The notes beneath the pieces were generated by a model. The model saw nothing but the letters and a program-made list of their open reading frames with translations, searched no databases and was not told the origin of the DNA. The translations under genes were made by a program, and so were the position numbers. A DNA stretch of 64,000 bases from Clostridia bacterium (GTDB lineage Bacteria > Bacillota > Clostridia > Christensenellales > Borkfalkiaceae): the NCBI GenBank assembly GCA_017399035.1, contig JAFQEM010000022.1, positions 1-64,000 on the forward strand, in the 5' to 3' direction. How positions within the stretch are numbered: the first letter of the stretch is position 1; each line of letters begins with the position of its first letter. Shown here in pieces: positions 24,580 through 34,437 of this stretch.

Positions 24580-25518
24580 ATGGAAGAAAAAGTAATCGGA
24601 AATCAAATCAAAAAGAAATTTCCTTGGAAAGAAAGAATATTTATTTGGGCGTTACTTGCCTATCCTTTAATTCAACTTGCAATATTTTATTTTTACGTAA
24701 ACATTTCTGCGTTTACTCTTGCGTTTAAAGAATTGAACGTAGATATGAGTTACAAGTGGGTTGGGTTTGACAACTTTGTTAAAGTTTGGGCAGATTTCGT
24801 TGCACCTAATTCTCAACTTATGACGGCGTTTTTTAATTCTATAATTAAATGGCTTATAAGTTTTACCATTAGAACGCCTATGGTCTTTTTGCTATCTTAT
24901 TATGTTTATAAGCGCATGCCAGGCGCATTGTTCTTTAGAATAGTTGCAATGCTTCCTACAATTATATCAAGTTTCGTAATAAGTTTAATATTTAAGTCAT
25001 TTATGTCAAATTTACCAAAACTTCTTGCTACTTATGGCGTTCAAATGCCAAACGTTATGGCGATAGAGAACAGTCAATATCATTTTGGTGTTTCAGTTAT
25101 ATATGCTATTTGGCTTAGTTGGAATACCGCTGCAATAGTTTATCCTAATAGAATGAACAGTATTGACGGTTCATTGATTGAAAGCGCGCAACTTGAAGGG
25201 TGTAGTCTTTTACAAGAATTGTGGTATATAATAATACCTATGCTAATTCCTACGTTTACAACTTACACTGTTTTGGGCGTTTCGGGAATTTTTAGCGATT
25301 CTGGCCCGCTGTTTGCGCTGTGGAGTTATAGGGTTGCACCCGAGGCAAGCAACATAGGTTATTTCATTTTTAATAAAACCACTAATACTGGCGGTGGGGA
25401 CCCAACTCTTTGGTATTCATACGTCGCTGCATTAGGGCTTATGACTTCAGTTATATCCGTTCCTTTAACGTTCGGTGTTAAAAAAATACTTGAAAAGGCG
25501 GACCCTATGAATGATTAG
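24580..25518 (+). CDS. ABC sugar permease, first subunit, module 1
   Basis: 312 residues with six hydrophobic segments. The cytoplasmic EAA loop appears as ESAQLEGCSLLQELWYIIIPML at about residue 200, the contact site for the ATPase. Related to UgpA/LplB-type subunits. No ATPase is encoded in the window, so a shared MsmK-type ATPase elsewhere is likely, as usual in Gram-positive CUT1 systems. The gene overlaps the next permease by 8 bases. The 47-base gap after the binding protein holds a weak CACTACC/GGTGGGG hairpin. Confidence 0.87.
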   Translation: MEEKVIGNQIKKKFPWKERIFIWALLAYPLIQLAIFYFYVNISAFTLAFKELNVDMSYKWVGFDNFVKVWADFVAPNSQLMTAFFNSIIKWLISFTIRTPMVFLLSYYVYKRMPGALFFRIVAMLPTIISSFVISLIFKSFMSNLPKLLATYGVQMPNVMAIENSQYHFGVSVIYAIWLSWNTAAIVYPNRMNSIDGSLIESAQLEGCSLLQELWYIIIPMLIPTFTTYTVLGVSGIFSDSGPLFALWSYRVAPEASNIGYFIFNKTTNTGGGDPTLWYSYVAALGLMTSVISVPLTFGVKKILEKADPMND

Positions 25519-26455
25519 TTTGAAGAAAAAAACAGAAAATAAAATTGTATCCTCTGAAAAAAATCAAGCCAAGCACATTATTGCTAAAGCGGTTATGATT
25601 TTTTTGGGAATATTTATATTATTGTATATACTTTCATTTTTGGTTATGATTTTGTGGACGCTTAATAGTTCGTTAAAGGGTGATAGGTTGTTCACTAAAG
25701 AACCGTTTGGACTACTTGATTTTAACGATATAAGGTGGGAAAACTATTCTATTGCGTTCAATAAACTTACTAACAGCAAATTTTTTGAAAGTTTAAATGA
25801 CTACGTTTATTTTGACTACTGGAAAATGTTCTTGAACAGTTTCTTGTTTGCTGCGGGTACTGCGGGTATGGGAATATTTATGAACTTTCTAGTTGCTTAT
25901 CCTATGGGTAGATATGATTTCCCCGGTAAAAAGTTTTTGTTCAATATGGCGATTCTTTTAATGGTAATTCCCGTAGTTGGAAATATGTCTTCTTCACTTT
26001 ACGTTCGTAGGGTGCTTGGCATTTACGACAATATGTTTTTGCATATCATAACCGCATCGGGAGGATTTGGTATGAACTTTATGCTTATTTATGGTGCAGT
26101 GAAATCGGTGTCGGGTAGTTACGTTGACGCTGCCAAAATAGACGGTGCTGGGGACTTTACCATAATGACGAGAATTAGTTTACCTATGGTATTTCCGTTA
26201 ATGTTTTGTTTATTTATGATTGGTTTTACTGGACACTGGAACGATTATTCTACAATTTTAGTTTATTTACCTAGTTCACCAAACCTTGCTTACGGATTGC
26301 ATTTATTTAGGTCTACAGCTACCACGGGTGATGGAATAACCGACCCTCAAGTTTTAGCGGCTTACATATTAGTTGCAATACCTTCTACTATTTTCTGGTG
26401 TGTAGGTCAAAGTTTTGTATTAGAAAACTATACGGTTGGAGGTCTTAAAGAATAA
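25511..26455 (+). CDS. ABC sugar permease, second subunit, module 1
   Basis: 314 residues, six membrane segments, MalG/UgpE-like. The EAA motif is DAAKIDGAGDFTIMTRISLPM. It starts inside the first permease gene (8-base overlap), and its last base is the first base of the next gene, so the three are co-translated. It forms the heterodimeric channel with the preceding subunit. Confidence 0.87.
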   Translation: MISLKKKTENKIVSSEKNQAKHIIAKAVMIFLGIFILLYILSFLVMILWTLNSSLKGDRLFTKEPFGLLDFNDIRWENYSIAFNKLTNSKFFESLNDYVYFDYWKMFLNSFLFAAGTAGMGIFMNFLVAYPMGRYDFPGKKFLFNMAILLMVIPVVGNMSSSLYVRRVLGIYDNMFLHIITASGGFGMNFMLIYGAVKSVSGSYVDAAKIDGAGDFTIMTRISLPMVFPLMFCLFMIGFTGHWNDYSTILVYLPSSPNLAYGLHLFRSTATTGDGITDPQVLAAYILVAIPSTIFWCVGQSFVLENYTVGGLKE

Positions 26456-29400
26456 TGAAATTATCGTTAGGGGTAAAAACACTCACGCTTATAGTTTTAA
26501 GCGTTACGCTTGCGTTTTGCATGGTTTTTGCTTTTGGAACGTCAGATAAAAAAGTTGCAAAAGCAGAGATGCAAGTTCCTAGTGCAGTGGTTGCTCAAAC
26601 TTACGGCGTGGGATATACGCTTAATTTAGAAGATGTTTCTTGCCAAATAGAAGAAGTTCAAACGGTTGCGCGCACAGCAATCAAAAAAGATGGAAAAACA
26701 CTTGCAAGTTCGTCTAGTGAAAATGAATTTACGTTCACTGAAATCGGTGCTTATCAAATAGTTTATTACACCTATCTAGACGGAAATTATTACAACAAAA
26801 CGGTAAATTTTTCAGTTACGGATAAACCCTATTTTGATTTTTCACAAATCAATTCTTCATATAACCTGGGCGACGAACTAGGGCTCAAAATAGATGTGGT
26901 TGCAAATGGAGTTCGCCATACGGCAAATGTTACGTTGAGTGGACCTGACGGGGAAATTTCGGCAACTGAAGAATATAAATTTTCTATGCTTGGAAATTAT
27001 ACTTTAACCGCTCAAGCTGTGATAGATGAAATCAACTATTCGGAAAGTGTTTCCTTTGTAGTAGAAAATAAAACTTATACTAATTTGGTTTACGTTAAAG
27101 ACGGTAGCGCAGAAATTGAAGGCAATTACAATGCACCTGCATATCGAAACGAAGGTAATGGATTAAGAGTTAAACCAGTTTCTGGCACGGTGTTGCGTTA
27201 TGCTAATATCATAAACTTAAATTCGTTTGATAAATATACTAATCTAATATCTTTTGTTGCTTTTCTTGGTGGAGATTTTACCGATATAAATAGTGTTTCG
27301 ATGATTTTTACCGATAAATACGACGAAAACAACGTAGTAGAGTTAGAAGTTTATTCGTTGCAAGATTCTTCGCAAACATTTTATAGGGTAAATTTCGGCG
27401 CGGTTTCTGCAGGTATAAACCCAAACGACTCTTTACCTACTTTGAAATATGCTGCGCGTGTAACTGGCGCAACTATGATAAATAAGTATCATGAAAAAGG
27501 TTCTTATATCGGCAAGATGAAAAAATATCTTTCTTGCTCTTATCAACCGGAAGAAAAGGCGTTTTACGCAATAATTCAAGATGCAGACCCCGTTATCGTG
27601 TTAGATTTAGACGACCCCAAACATACAGGGCTTGGTAGAGAGTGGTCGGGCTGGACTACTGGTGAAGTATATGCAGATATAGAGATAGTTTGTGAGGCAA
27701 ATTCACAACTTCTAATAACTGAACTTTTTGGACAAAGTTTTTCTGGCACGCAAATTAGTGATGGTATTGCGCCATCATTGATTACGGAAATTGCAGAAGA
27801 TATTCTTCCAGTCGGTCAAGTTGGTAAAAAGTATAAGATACCACAAGTGGTTTCTGCCCTTGACGTAGTTGAAGGTGATATCTCTTTGTCAAGTATAAAA
27901 ATTCAAGTTAGTAGAATAGAAGGCAAAAATATTATTGATTGTACGTCTTTTGTGGAAAAAGGTTATTTAACGCCACAAACGGTGGGTAATTATCGCGTAG
28001 AATATTACGTGCAAGATAGTGTGGGCAACTCTTCGGTTAAGGTGTCGTATTTTACGGTTGAATCGGCAAGCGAGCAACCCCAAATTATTTGTGAATTAGA
28101 CCAAAATTTAACCGTGGGTTCGCGTTTAATATTACCAGACGTAAAAGTTGTAGGGCTTTCATCTATAGTAGAAAGTTACGTCAAATATATTTACGCTGGT
28201 GAAGAATTAACCGACGTTAAAGCAGGCGATTCAATTTTCTTAAACAAAAAAGGCGAGTTCAAAGTAGTTTACTACTTTAAAGATTATATTGGCACGGAAA
28301 TTTTTAGTGAAAAGTCGGTTGAATTAAAGGTAAATCAAGGACCAGTTATAACGCTTTCTGGAGTTCCCTATACCGCTATTAAAGGCAAAACTCTAATTTT
28401 ACCTGATTTTGATGCAGTTGATTATAACTTTAATTCTAACGAACAGGGGTATATTCCTGAACGTGCTATTACCGTAAACGGAACTAAACTTGATGCTTCA
28501 AGAAAATATCAAGTAACAGAAAATGCGGGAAGTATTTTAGAGGTAGTTTTCAGTGCAGGTAGTTCTTCTCAAACGAGATATATTGACGTTATAGAGCCAA
28601 CTTATATTTCTGATTATTTTATAACTACTGCTCAAAAAACTAATAAAGCCGAAGGTATTGAATTTAAGTTTAACAAAGACGTTTGGGTAAAACTCGCAAA
28701 TCCTACTTACGCAAATAATACTCTTGGATTAAACGCTATTTTAAGTTTAGATAACGCTAATTTTGAAACCTTTACTCTAAAAATTACAGATTATTACGAT
28801 TTGTCTAAACAGATATCTTTCGTTTTAGATGTTGCATCTAGTTCGGTTAAAATTAACGGCGTGGGCGAGGCTTATGCAGTAGATATATCTCAATTTTTGA
28901 ATTTGAAATATAACAACTTTAGTAAACAGTTGGTAGATTGCGGTTTAATTAAAACCTATCTTAACGGAACGCAGTTTGAAAGTTTTAAAGATATGGTAAT
29001 AGTTGAATTTGCTTTCGGTGGTGTTAGTGCGGAAAGTAGTGTAATGCTTACCACGTTAAATAGAGTATCTCTCGGTTCAACTTTTGACAAAGACGGTGTT
29101 TTGTTGCCGTTTGACGATTCCGAAATTGAACCTACGGTGCTTTACAAAGTACCTACCTATGAAAACGGTATGCTTACAATATATAAGGCGGTTGCGTGGA
29201 GATTATTCTCTGGTGAAGTTGAAGTAAAAGTAAAATTAACAACCCCAGGTGGAGTTCCTGATAAAGTAAACAACGTTTCCGCAAATAAAGATTACGTAGT
29301 TGAAACATCTCGTTATGGTTGGTATACTGCAAGATACACTGCAGAAGGTTGGCCACTTGTTAAAAACGGCAAATTTGAATTAGTGGATAAAACGCCTGTA

Positions 29401-29655
29401 GAGTTTAGTTTGAATTCATCTATTCCTTCTGCGGTATCCGTAGGCGAAACGATAAGTCTACCTGTCGTAAATATTATTAAAGGTAGTAATGTTGTTAGTA
29501 AATTTGTAATAATTGAACCTGACGGAGTTAGCACTATTTATGACCCCGCTCAAAAAGTTAAATTGTCAAAAGCAGGTTTGGTTAGAGTTATGCTGATTAT
29601 GACGGGCGATACAGTAAACGAAACCGCTTATTTTGAGATAAAGGTTAAGGGGTGA
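26455..29655 (+). CDS. Large secreted Ig-like/jelly-roll protein, module 1
   Basis: 1,066 residues with a signal peptide (hydrophobic 10-30, likely cut after KVAKAEM or nearby). Order: Ig-like strands about 35-210, a jelly-roll or lectin-like region about 215-435 (LISFVAFLGGDFTDINSVSMIFTDKYDENNVVELEVY ... GYADIEIV-type strands), three Ig/cadherin-like domains of DUF5011 style (SDGIAPSL, ALDVVEGDISL, YRVEYYVQDSVGNSS), another lectin-like stretch and a last Ig domain. No LPXTG or terminal membrane segment is seen. The same layout recurs in the protein at 57018. It probably sits at the surface and binds glycan for the importer encoded just before it. No enzymatic motif seen. Confidence 0.72.
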   Translation: MKLSLGVKTLTLIVLSVTLAFCMVFAFGTSDKKVAKAEMQVPSAVVAQTYGVGYTLNLEDVSCQIEEVQTVARTAIKKDGKTLASSSSENEFTFTEIGAYQIVYYTYLDGNYYNKTVNFSVTDKPYFDFSQINSSYNLGDELGLKIDVVANGVRHTANVTLSGPDGEISATEEYKFSMLGNYTLTAQAVIDEINYSESVSFVVENKTYTNLVYVKDGSAEIEGNYNAPAYRNEGNGLRVKPVSGTVLRYANIINLNSFDKYTNLISFVAFLGGDFTDINSVSMIFTDKYDENNVVELEVYSLQDSSQTFYRVNFGAVSAGINPNDSLPTLKYAARVTGATMINKYHEKGSYIGKMKKYLSCSYQPEEKAFYAIIQDADPVIVLDLDDPKHTGLGREWSGWTTGEVYADIEIVCEANSQLLITELFGQSFSGTQISDGIAPSLITEIAEDILPVGQVGKKYKIPQVVSALDVVEGDISLSSIKIQVSRIEGKNIIDCTSFVEKGYLTPQTVGNYRVEYYVQDSVGNSSVKVSYFTVESASEQPQIICELDQNLTVGSRLILPDVKVVGLSSIVESYVKYIYAGEELTDVKAGDSIFLNKKGEFKVVYYFKDYIGTEIFSEKSVELKVNQGPVITLSGVPYTAIKGKTLILPDFDAVDYNFNSNEQGYIPERAITVNGTKLDASRKYQVTENAGSILEVVFSAGSSSQTRYIDVIEPTYISDYFITTAQKTNKAEGIEFKFNKDVWVKLANPTYANNTLGLNAILSLDNANFETFTLKITDYYDLSKQISFVLDVASSSVKINGVGEAYAVDISQFLNLKYNNFSKQLVDCGLIKTYLNGTQFESFKDMVIVEFAFGGVSAESSVMLTTLNRVSLGSTFDKDGVLLPFDDSEIEPTVLYKVPTYENGMLTIYKAVAWRLFSGEVEVKVKLTTPGGVPDKVNNVSANKDYVVETSRYGWYTARYTAEGWPLVKNGKFELVDKTPVEFSLNSSIPSAVSVGETISLPVVNIIKGSNVVSKFVIIEPDGVSTIYDPAQKVKLSKAGLVRVMLIMTGDTVNETAYFEIKVKG

Positions 29656-29660
29656 TAAAT

Positions 29661-31655
29661 ATGAAAAAATTATTCGTTAGAGTTATTTCCGTACTTTTAG
29701 CATTAGTAAGCGCGTTCGCTCTAGTTGGTTGTAACGAACAACCCAAAAAAGAAAATAGAACTTACGTACTTGCAGACGGTGGGGTCACGGAATACAAAAT
29801 TTTAGTGTCGGCGGAATCTAGCACGGTTGAAGGAACGGCGTCAAGAGAATTGCAAAAATATCTAAAACAAATTACAGGGGTAATGTTTCCGATAGTAACT
29901 GATGATTCCGTTAGAATTTCCGTTTACGAAAAATATATAAGTATCGGAGAAACTGCCTTAAAAGAAAAGGCAAATATAAACAATAAAAATATGAATTCCG
30001 ACGGTTACGTTATTAAAACGGTTGGGGAAACGTTGTTTATCGTTGGTGAACGTGGTGCAGGAACGCTTTTCGGCGTATATGGTTTTTTAGACGATTATCT
30101 AGGCGTTCGTTTTTTGACGGCAGATTATGAATATGTTCCACAAACTCAAAAGATAACTATTGATAGCATTGACGATAGAGAAATTCCTGCAATAGCAAAC
30201 AGAACGTCGTTTGCAGACACTACCGAGTGTGATAAATTTTTCAATGCAAAACTTCGTTCTAAAGCGTATCGTTTAGGAGATTGTATAGAATTAGGTGGCA
30301 AGTACGGCGATATGCATAAGTTAGGCGTACACTCTCTAGGTACGTTTATAAACGTTGCTGAAAACATTGATGCTCATCCCGAGTGGTGGGGATATAAACT
30401 AGACACTAGTGATAGAAACGTGCCTTGTTTTTCAAACGGCGTTGATATTGAAACGGGTAGACTTATAGACCAAAAGGACGGCGAAGTAGAAACATATTTA
30501 GAAGCGGTTATTGAAAAGTTTAAAACACTTATACTTGAAACGCCAAATCCCCTAGAATATTACGTTTTGGGTCAACCAGATAGTCAAAAGTTGTGTGATT
30601 GTAGTAAGTGTAAAGAACAGTTGGTAACGGTTGACGGAAACCGTAGCGCGCAGTTTATGATTTGGGCAAACGCCGTTGCTTGGGAAATTGATGAATGGAT
30701 TAATGCAAACTATAAAACGGATAGTAGATTGACGGTAAACGGACAGAAAAAGCAAATAAACTTCTTGAGAGTTGCTTATCAATGGAGTGTAATTGCCCCC
30801 GTTAAAGACGACGGAAGGGGCGGATATGAACCACTCAACGAACTTTGCCAACCAAGAAGTAATATGGGCGTATATTTTATACCTATAACCGGTTGTTTTT
30901 TACATGGTTTACTTGATGACGGTTGTGAGTTGAATAGTAAGACGGTTGGGCTTTATTTCAAACAATGGATGTCTATATGCAACACGTTTGCAGTGTTTGA
31001 TTATTGTGAAGATTTTAGTGATTATCTTAACTGGTTTCCCAACTTAAGTTCGTTTGCTAATAATTTAAGAATTTATGTTGACGCAGGTATTACTGGTTAT
31101 ATATTAGAAGGCGGTTTAGGTGGTTCTGGTGCTTTCTATCAACAAAATTTAATGAGTTGGGCGGGAACCAAACTTATGTGGAATCCCAACCTAAATATGA
31201 TGGATTTAGTTAGTGAGTTCAATAGATATTATTTTGGTGAACAGGCGGGTAAAATTGTAGACGAAATGGTAGTCTATATGCAGTCGCACTCGGAAATATT
31301 TGGCGAACAAAACAAAAAGTGCGTAAATCCTTACGGTAGTTTTACCAGTCAACAGGCTTTGAACGAAATATATCTTGAAAGATGTTACAGTTATCTTGAT
31401 AAAATTGAAAAAGTTTACAAAAATTCAAATTTGAGCGCAAAAGAAAAAGAAGAGTTCTTAAAGCATCTAGAAAAATTATCCGTTCAAGTAGATTATATGA
31501 AATACGTAAACTACGATTCGGTTTCTTTCGTTGATGAAAAAACCAAATATGATTTTATGACGGCGTTTTTTGATAAATGCGAAAGAGTTGGCGTGCTTGA
31601 GTTCGGCGAAGCAGGAACGGCGTTGACCCAACTTCGTAAACAGTTAGGATATTAA
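29661..31655 (+). CDS. DUF4838 lipoprotein, module 1
   Basis: 664 residues from ATG 29661, fixed by AAGGGGTG; a GTG at 29652 is less likely. The lipobox is L-V-G-C. An N-terminal GH20b/GH67N-like domain (VEGTASRELQKYLKQITG ... GTLFGVYGFLDDYLGVRFL) precedes the DUF4838 core with HSLGTFINVAENIDAHPEWWG, YYVLGQPDSQKLCDCSKC (cysteines from 312) and KLMWNPNLNMMDLVSEFNRYYFG. It is anchored on the cell surface, beside the importer. Fold and locus point to a retaining glycosidase or glucuronidase-like activity, but this is unproven. Confidence 0.78.
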   Translation: MKKLFVRVISVLLALVSAFALVGCNEQPKKENRTYVLADGGVTEYKILVSAESSTVEGTASRELQKYLKQITGVMFPIVTDDSVRISVYEKYISIGETALKEKANINNKNMNSDGYVIKTVGETLFIVGERGAGTLFGVYGFLDDYLGVRFLTADYEYVPQTQKITIDSIDDREIPAIANRTSFADTTECDKFFNAKLRSKAYRLGDCIELGGKYGDMHKLGVHSLGTFINVAENIDAHPEWWGYKLDTSDRNVPCFSNGVDIETGRLIDQKDGEVETYLEAVIEKFKTLILETPNPLEYYVLGQPDSQKLCDCSKCKEQLVTVDGNRSAQFMIWANAVAWEIDEWINANYKTDSRLTVNGQKKQINFLRVAYQWSVIAPVKDDGRGGYEPLNELCQPRSNMGVYFIPITGCFLHGLLDDGCELNSKTVGLYFKQWMSICNTFAVFDYCEDFSDYLNWFPNLSSFANNLRIYVDAGITGYILEGGLGGSGAFYQQNLMSWAGTKLMWNPNLNMMDLVSEFNRYYFGEQAGKIVDEMVVYMQSHSEIFGEQNKKCVNPYGSFTSQQALNEIYLERCYSYLDKIEKVYKNSNLSAKEKEEFLKHLEKLSVQVDYMKYVNYDSVSFVDEKTKYDFMTAFFDKCERVGVLEFGEAGTALTQLRKQLGY

Positions 31656-31665
31656 GGAGGAAAGT

Positions 31666-34434
31666 ATGAGTTGTAAAATTAAAAAATATACGATAAGATT
31701 ACTTTTCGCTTTGCTTATAGCAAGTTTACTAACTGGTGTTTTAACTGATTCTTTGTTGGCAAAGAACGAAGTGTATGCAGACGGATACACATACGCAACT
31801 ACCTATGAACAAGCGCCAGATGAATACATTGATTCTTGGATAATTATTCCAAACGACGGGTATAAAGTTCCTTTAGGGTCAATTTCTTACGCAACTGGAA
31901 AAATTTGGAGTGGATATTTTAAACTTAACACTAAATTGCATTTCGATTTTTCAATACAAGATGATGAAGAGAAAGAATATCGGTTTTTCTTTGGCGGCGG
32001 TGGCTGGGTAAATTCTTATAACGTAATTTTGAATTATAAAACTGATAAAGTAAATCTAAAAAGCGAACAAAATAAAAAAACTTGTGACGCAAAAGAGTTT
32101 AATTTAGAATTAGGCAAGATTTATCAAGCAGAAGTTAGTTTGATTTCAATTTATCAAAATGATACACCTGTTGGGGAAAGAGTTAAAGTTATAATAAGCG
32201 ACGGAACTGATACTGTTAGCACAGAATATGACTTTTTTGGTGCGGAATTGAGCGGTTATGCTCAAGGTAGTGGACATAACAACACTTCGTTAAATAGTTT
32301 TGGTTATGCTGACGCAAACAAGAGTGCAACGTCTGTATTAAAGTTATATGCTTGTGACCAGATTAAAGATAATACGGACGGAAGATACGTTTATGCAACT
32401 ACTTTTGAAAACGCACAACAACACAATATTGAAGAATATTTTGACCTTAATGGTGCGGGCATTGCATTAAATAACGGACAAAACGAATCTTCGTGGTTCG
32501 TTTATTATTCAAAATACGTTAAGAACACCACGCTTAACTTTAAGGTTAATATTAGTGAACCAGAACAAGTTACCGAAAAAGCGTATCTAATTTATTTCGG
32601 TGGCGGAACTATGTGGAACAGTTATTCGCTTGCGCTTGATTACGGCAAGCAAACTGTATATCTACAAAACTGTTATACCCCAAGTGGTAGCAGTACTGTT
32701 GTTATGACTAGTCCTGCAATTGCGTTTCCGTTAGAATATGGGAAAACTTATTCAGTAAGCATTTGTTTGATAGAAATTAACGATAAAGAAGGCAACGCTG
32801 TTGGCGACAGCGTAAAGGTCGCTGTAACAAACGGCGAAAATACGTTTGAAGTTTCAAGTGATTTCTTTGGTGGGGCAAGGTGTGGTTACGCCCAAGGGGC
32901 AACTGACAAAAAGGCTTTAGGAAGGTTTGGTTTTTTCTCACCTAATGCAAAAACGGAAGCGTTTTTTAAGCCTTACGACTACAACAGAGATTACGTTTTG
33001 ACCATAGTTACAGAAAAAAAGAACGTTCTTATTGAATTACAATATGGCGACGAATACGATTTTACTTCATACGTTGAAGAGCGTGAAATGTACGAACTTT
33101 CGCATTTTAGCGCAAGAATTGACGGTGTGCAAACGGAAATTAATCCCAAGGGTGTTTGGGAAACGGATATAACCATTTTAACTGGTAAGTTGTATTCCGC
33201 AACCCTTTATCCAGAATATAGAGCAACTGAATACGATATAATTTATAGCATTTCAAACGCAACTCTTCCACTAGGCACGCCAAATAAAGTAACGGTTGAA
33301 AATCTTGTAAAACTTCCCACAGAGTTAAATTTGGATAACGGATACGTTTTCTTTGGTTGGTATATTGATAGTGCGTTGACCCAAAAGGTAGAAAAAGTTG
33401 AGTGTAGTGGTAAAAACGTTACAGTTTACGCAAAGGTTTTAGAGGGGTATACTTTAATGTTGGAAATGCCTAGCGGAAATGAAAAAATTCCCGTTGAAAA
33501 GAATGCAACCTTCGATTTAACTACTATAACCGAAAAGGGTTATGAAATTAGCGGTTGGACGGAGTTTGATGGAACTAATTATAATTCTATCGGCGGTTTT
33601 AGTGTAAGCGCAACCGATAATAAAACCTTAAAACCTATTGCAAACAAAATTGATTATACTATAACTTATAATCTTGACGGTGGAACGAACGCAACTGAAA
33701 ATAAAACCACTTATACGATTGATGACGAATTTGTGTTTGCAACACCAGAAAAAGCAGGATATTTGTTTGTCAAATTTGTTGACCAAGAGGGAAAGCAAGT
33801 TTTTGGCATAGAGAAAGGAACAATAGGAAATTTAACTCTTATTGCAGTGTTTGAAAAGGATGAATTTGCAGATAAAACAAGCATTTTCGCATCAAATAGC
33901 GCGCAGGACGTTCCTTTGTTCACGATACCACAAACGGCAACTTATACGGTGGCAATAACCCGTGACGGACACCCCTTAACTATTCAAAATGGAAAGGCAA
34001 CGTTCGATAAGGTTGGTGATTACACCGCAGTATATACAATAACTCTTTGCGGTGGGAAAACGATAGAAAAAATTGTAACAGTAGAGAGCAAAAAACTTAC
34101 CATAACCCTTGATGAAGATTATCAAGCGAAATATAAAAAAGGCACTTATTTACCGCTTATAGATGCAACTTGTGAAAAGGAAAGCGCAGTGATTAAAGTA
34201 AAAGTGCTTAAAGACGGAAAGGAAATAGAGTTTGAAGACTTTGTTTTAACTCTAGAAAAAGGCAAATACACTGTTATATATACGGTGGAAAATGAAATAG
34301 CAGACGAATTAACAGTCAACTTTACAGTTACTGACAACACGGGGTTAATCGTTGGTGCTAGTTTAGGTTCGGTTACTATTGCAGGATTAGCCGTGACTGC
34401 AATTTTAATAATAAAGAAAAGGAGAGTATTATAA
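31666..34434 (+). CDS. Membrane-anchored lectin-like protein with InlB-type repeats
   Basis: 922 residues: a signal peptide; two tandem lectin-like domains of about 170 residues (38-225 and 230-425), each starting YATTxExA and containing a FFGGGxxWNSYxxxLxY strand pair; InlB/Listeria-Bacteroides repeats (ITYNLDGGTNATENKTTYTIDDEF and neighbours, 500-730); two Ig-like segments; and a C-terminal membrane helix followed by IKKRRVL. This is an extracellular, membrane-held binder. The start follows AAGGAGGAAAGT. The duplicated lectin-like domain also appears, more diverged, in the next gene. Confidence 0.75.
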   Translation: MSCKIKKYTIRLLFALLIASLLTGVLTDSLLAKNEVYADGYTYATTYEQAPDEYIDSWIIIPNDGYKVPLGSISYATGKIWSGYFKLNTKLHFDFSIQDDEEKEYRFFFGGGGWVNSYNVILNYKTDKVNLKSEQNKKTCDAKEFNLELGKIYQAEVSLISIYQNDTPVGERVKVIISDGTDTVSTEYDFFGAELSGYAQGSGHNNTSLNSFGYADANKSATSVLKLYACDQIKDNTDGRYVYATTFENAQQHNIEEYFDLNGAGIALNNGQNESSWFVYYSKYVKNTTLNFKVNISEPEQVTEKAYLIYFGGGTMWNSYSLALDYGKQTVYLQNCYTPSGSSTVVMTSPAIAFPLEYGKTYSVSICLIEINDKEGNAVGDSVKVAVTNGENTFEVSSDFFGGARCGYAQGATDKKALGRFGFFSPNAKTEAFFKPYDYNRDYVLTIVTEKKNVLIELQYGDEYDFTSYVEEREMYELSHFSARIDGVQTEINPKGVWETDITILTGKLYSATLYPEYRATEYDIIYSISNATLPLGTPNKVTVENLVKLPTELNLDNGYVFFGWYIDSALTQKVEKVECSGKNVTVYAKVLEGYTLMLEMPSGNEKIPVEKNATFDLTTITEKGYEISGWTEFDGTNYNSIGGFSVSATDNKTLKPIANKIDYTITYNLDGGTNATENKTTYTIDDEFVFATPEKAGYLFVKFVDQEGKQVFGIEKGTIGNLTLIAVFEKDEFADKTSIFASNSAQDVPLFTIPQTATYTVAITRDGHPLTIQNGKATFDKVGDYTAVYTITLCGGKTIEKIVTVESKKLTITLDEDYQAKYKKGTYLPLIDATCEKESAVIKVKVLKDGKEIEFEDFVLTLEKGKYTVIYTVENEIADELTVNFTVTDNTGLIVGASLGSVTIAGLAVTAILIIKKRRVL

Positions 34435-34437
34435 AAA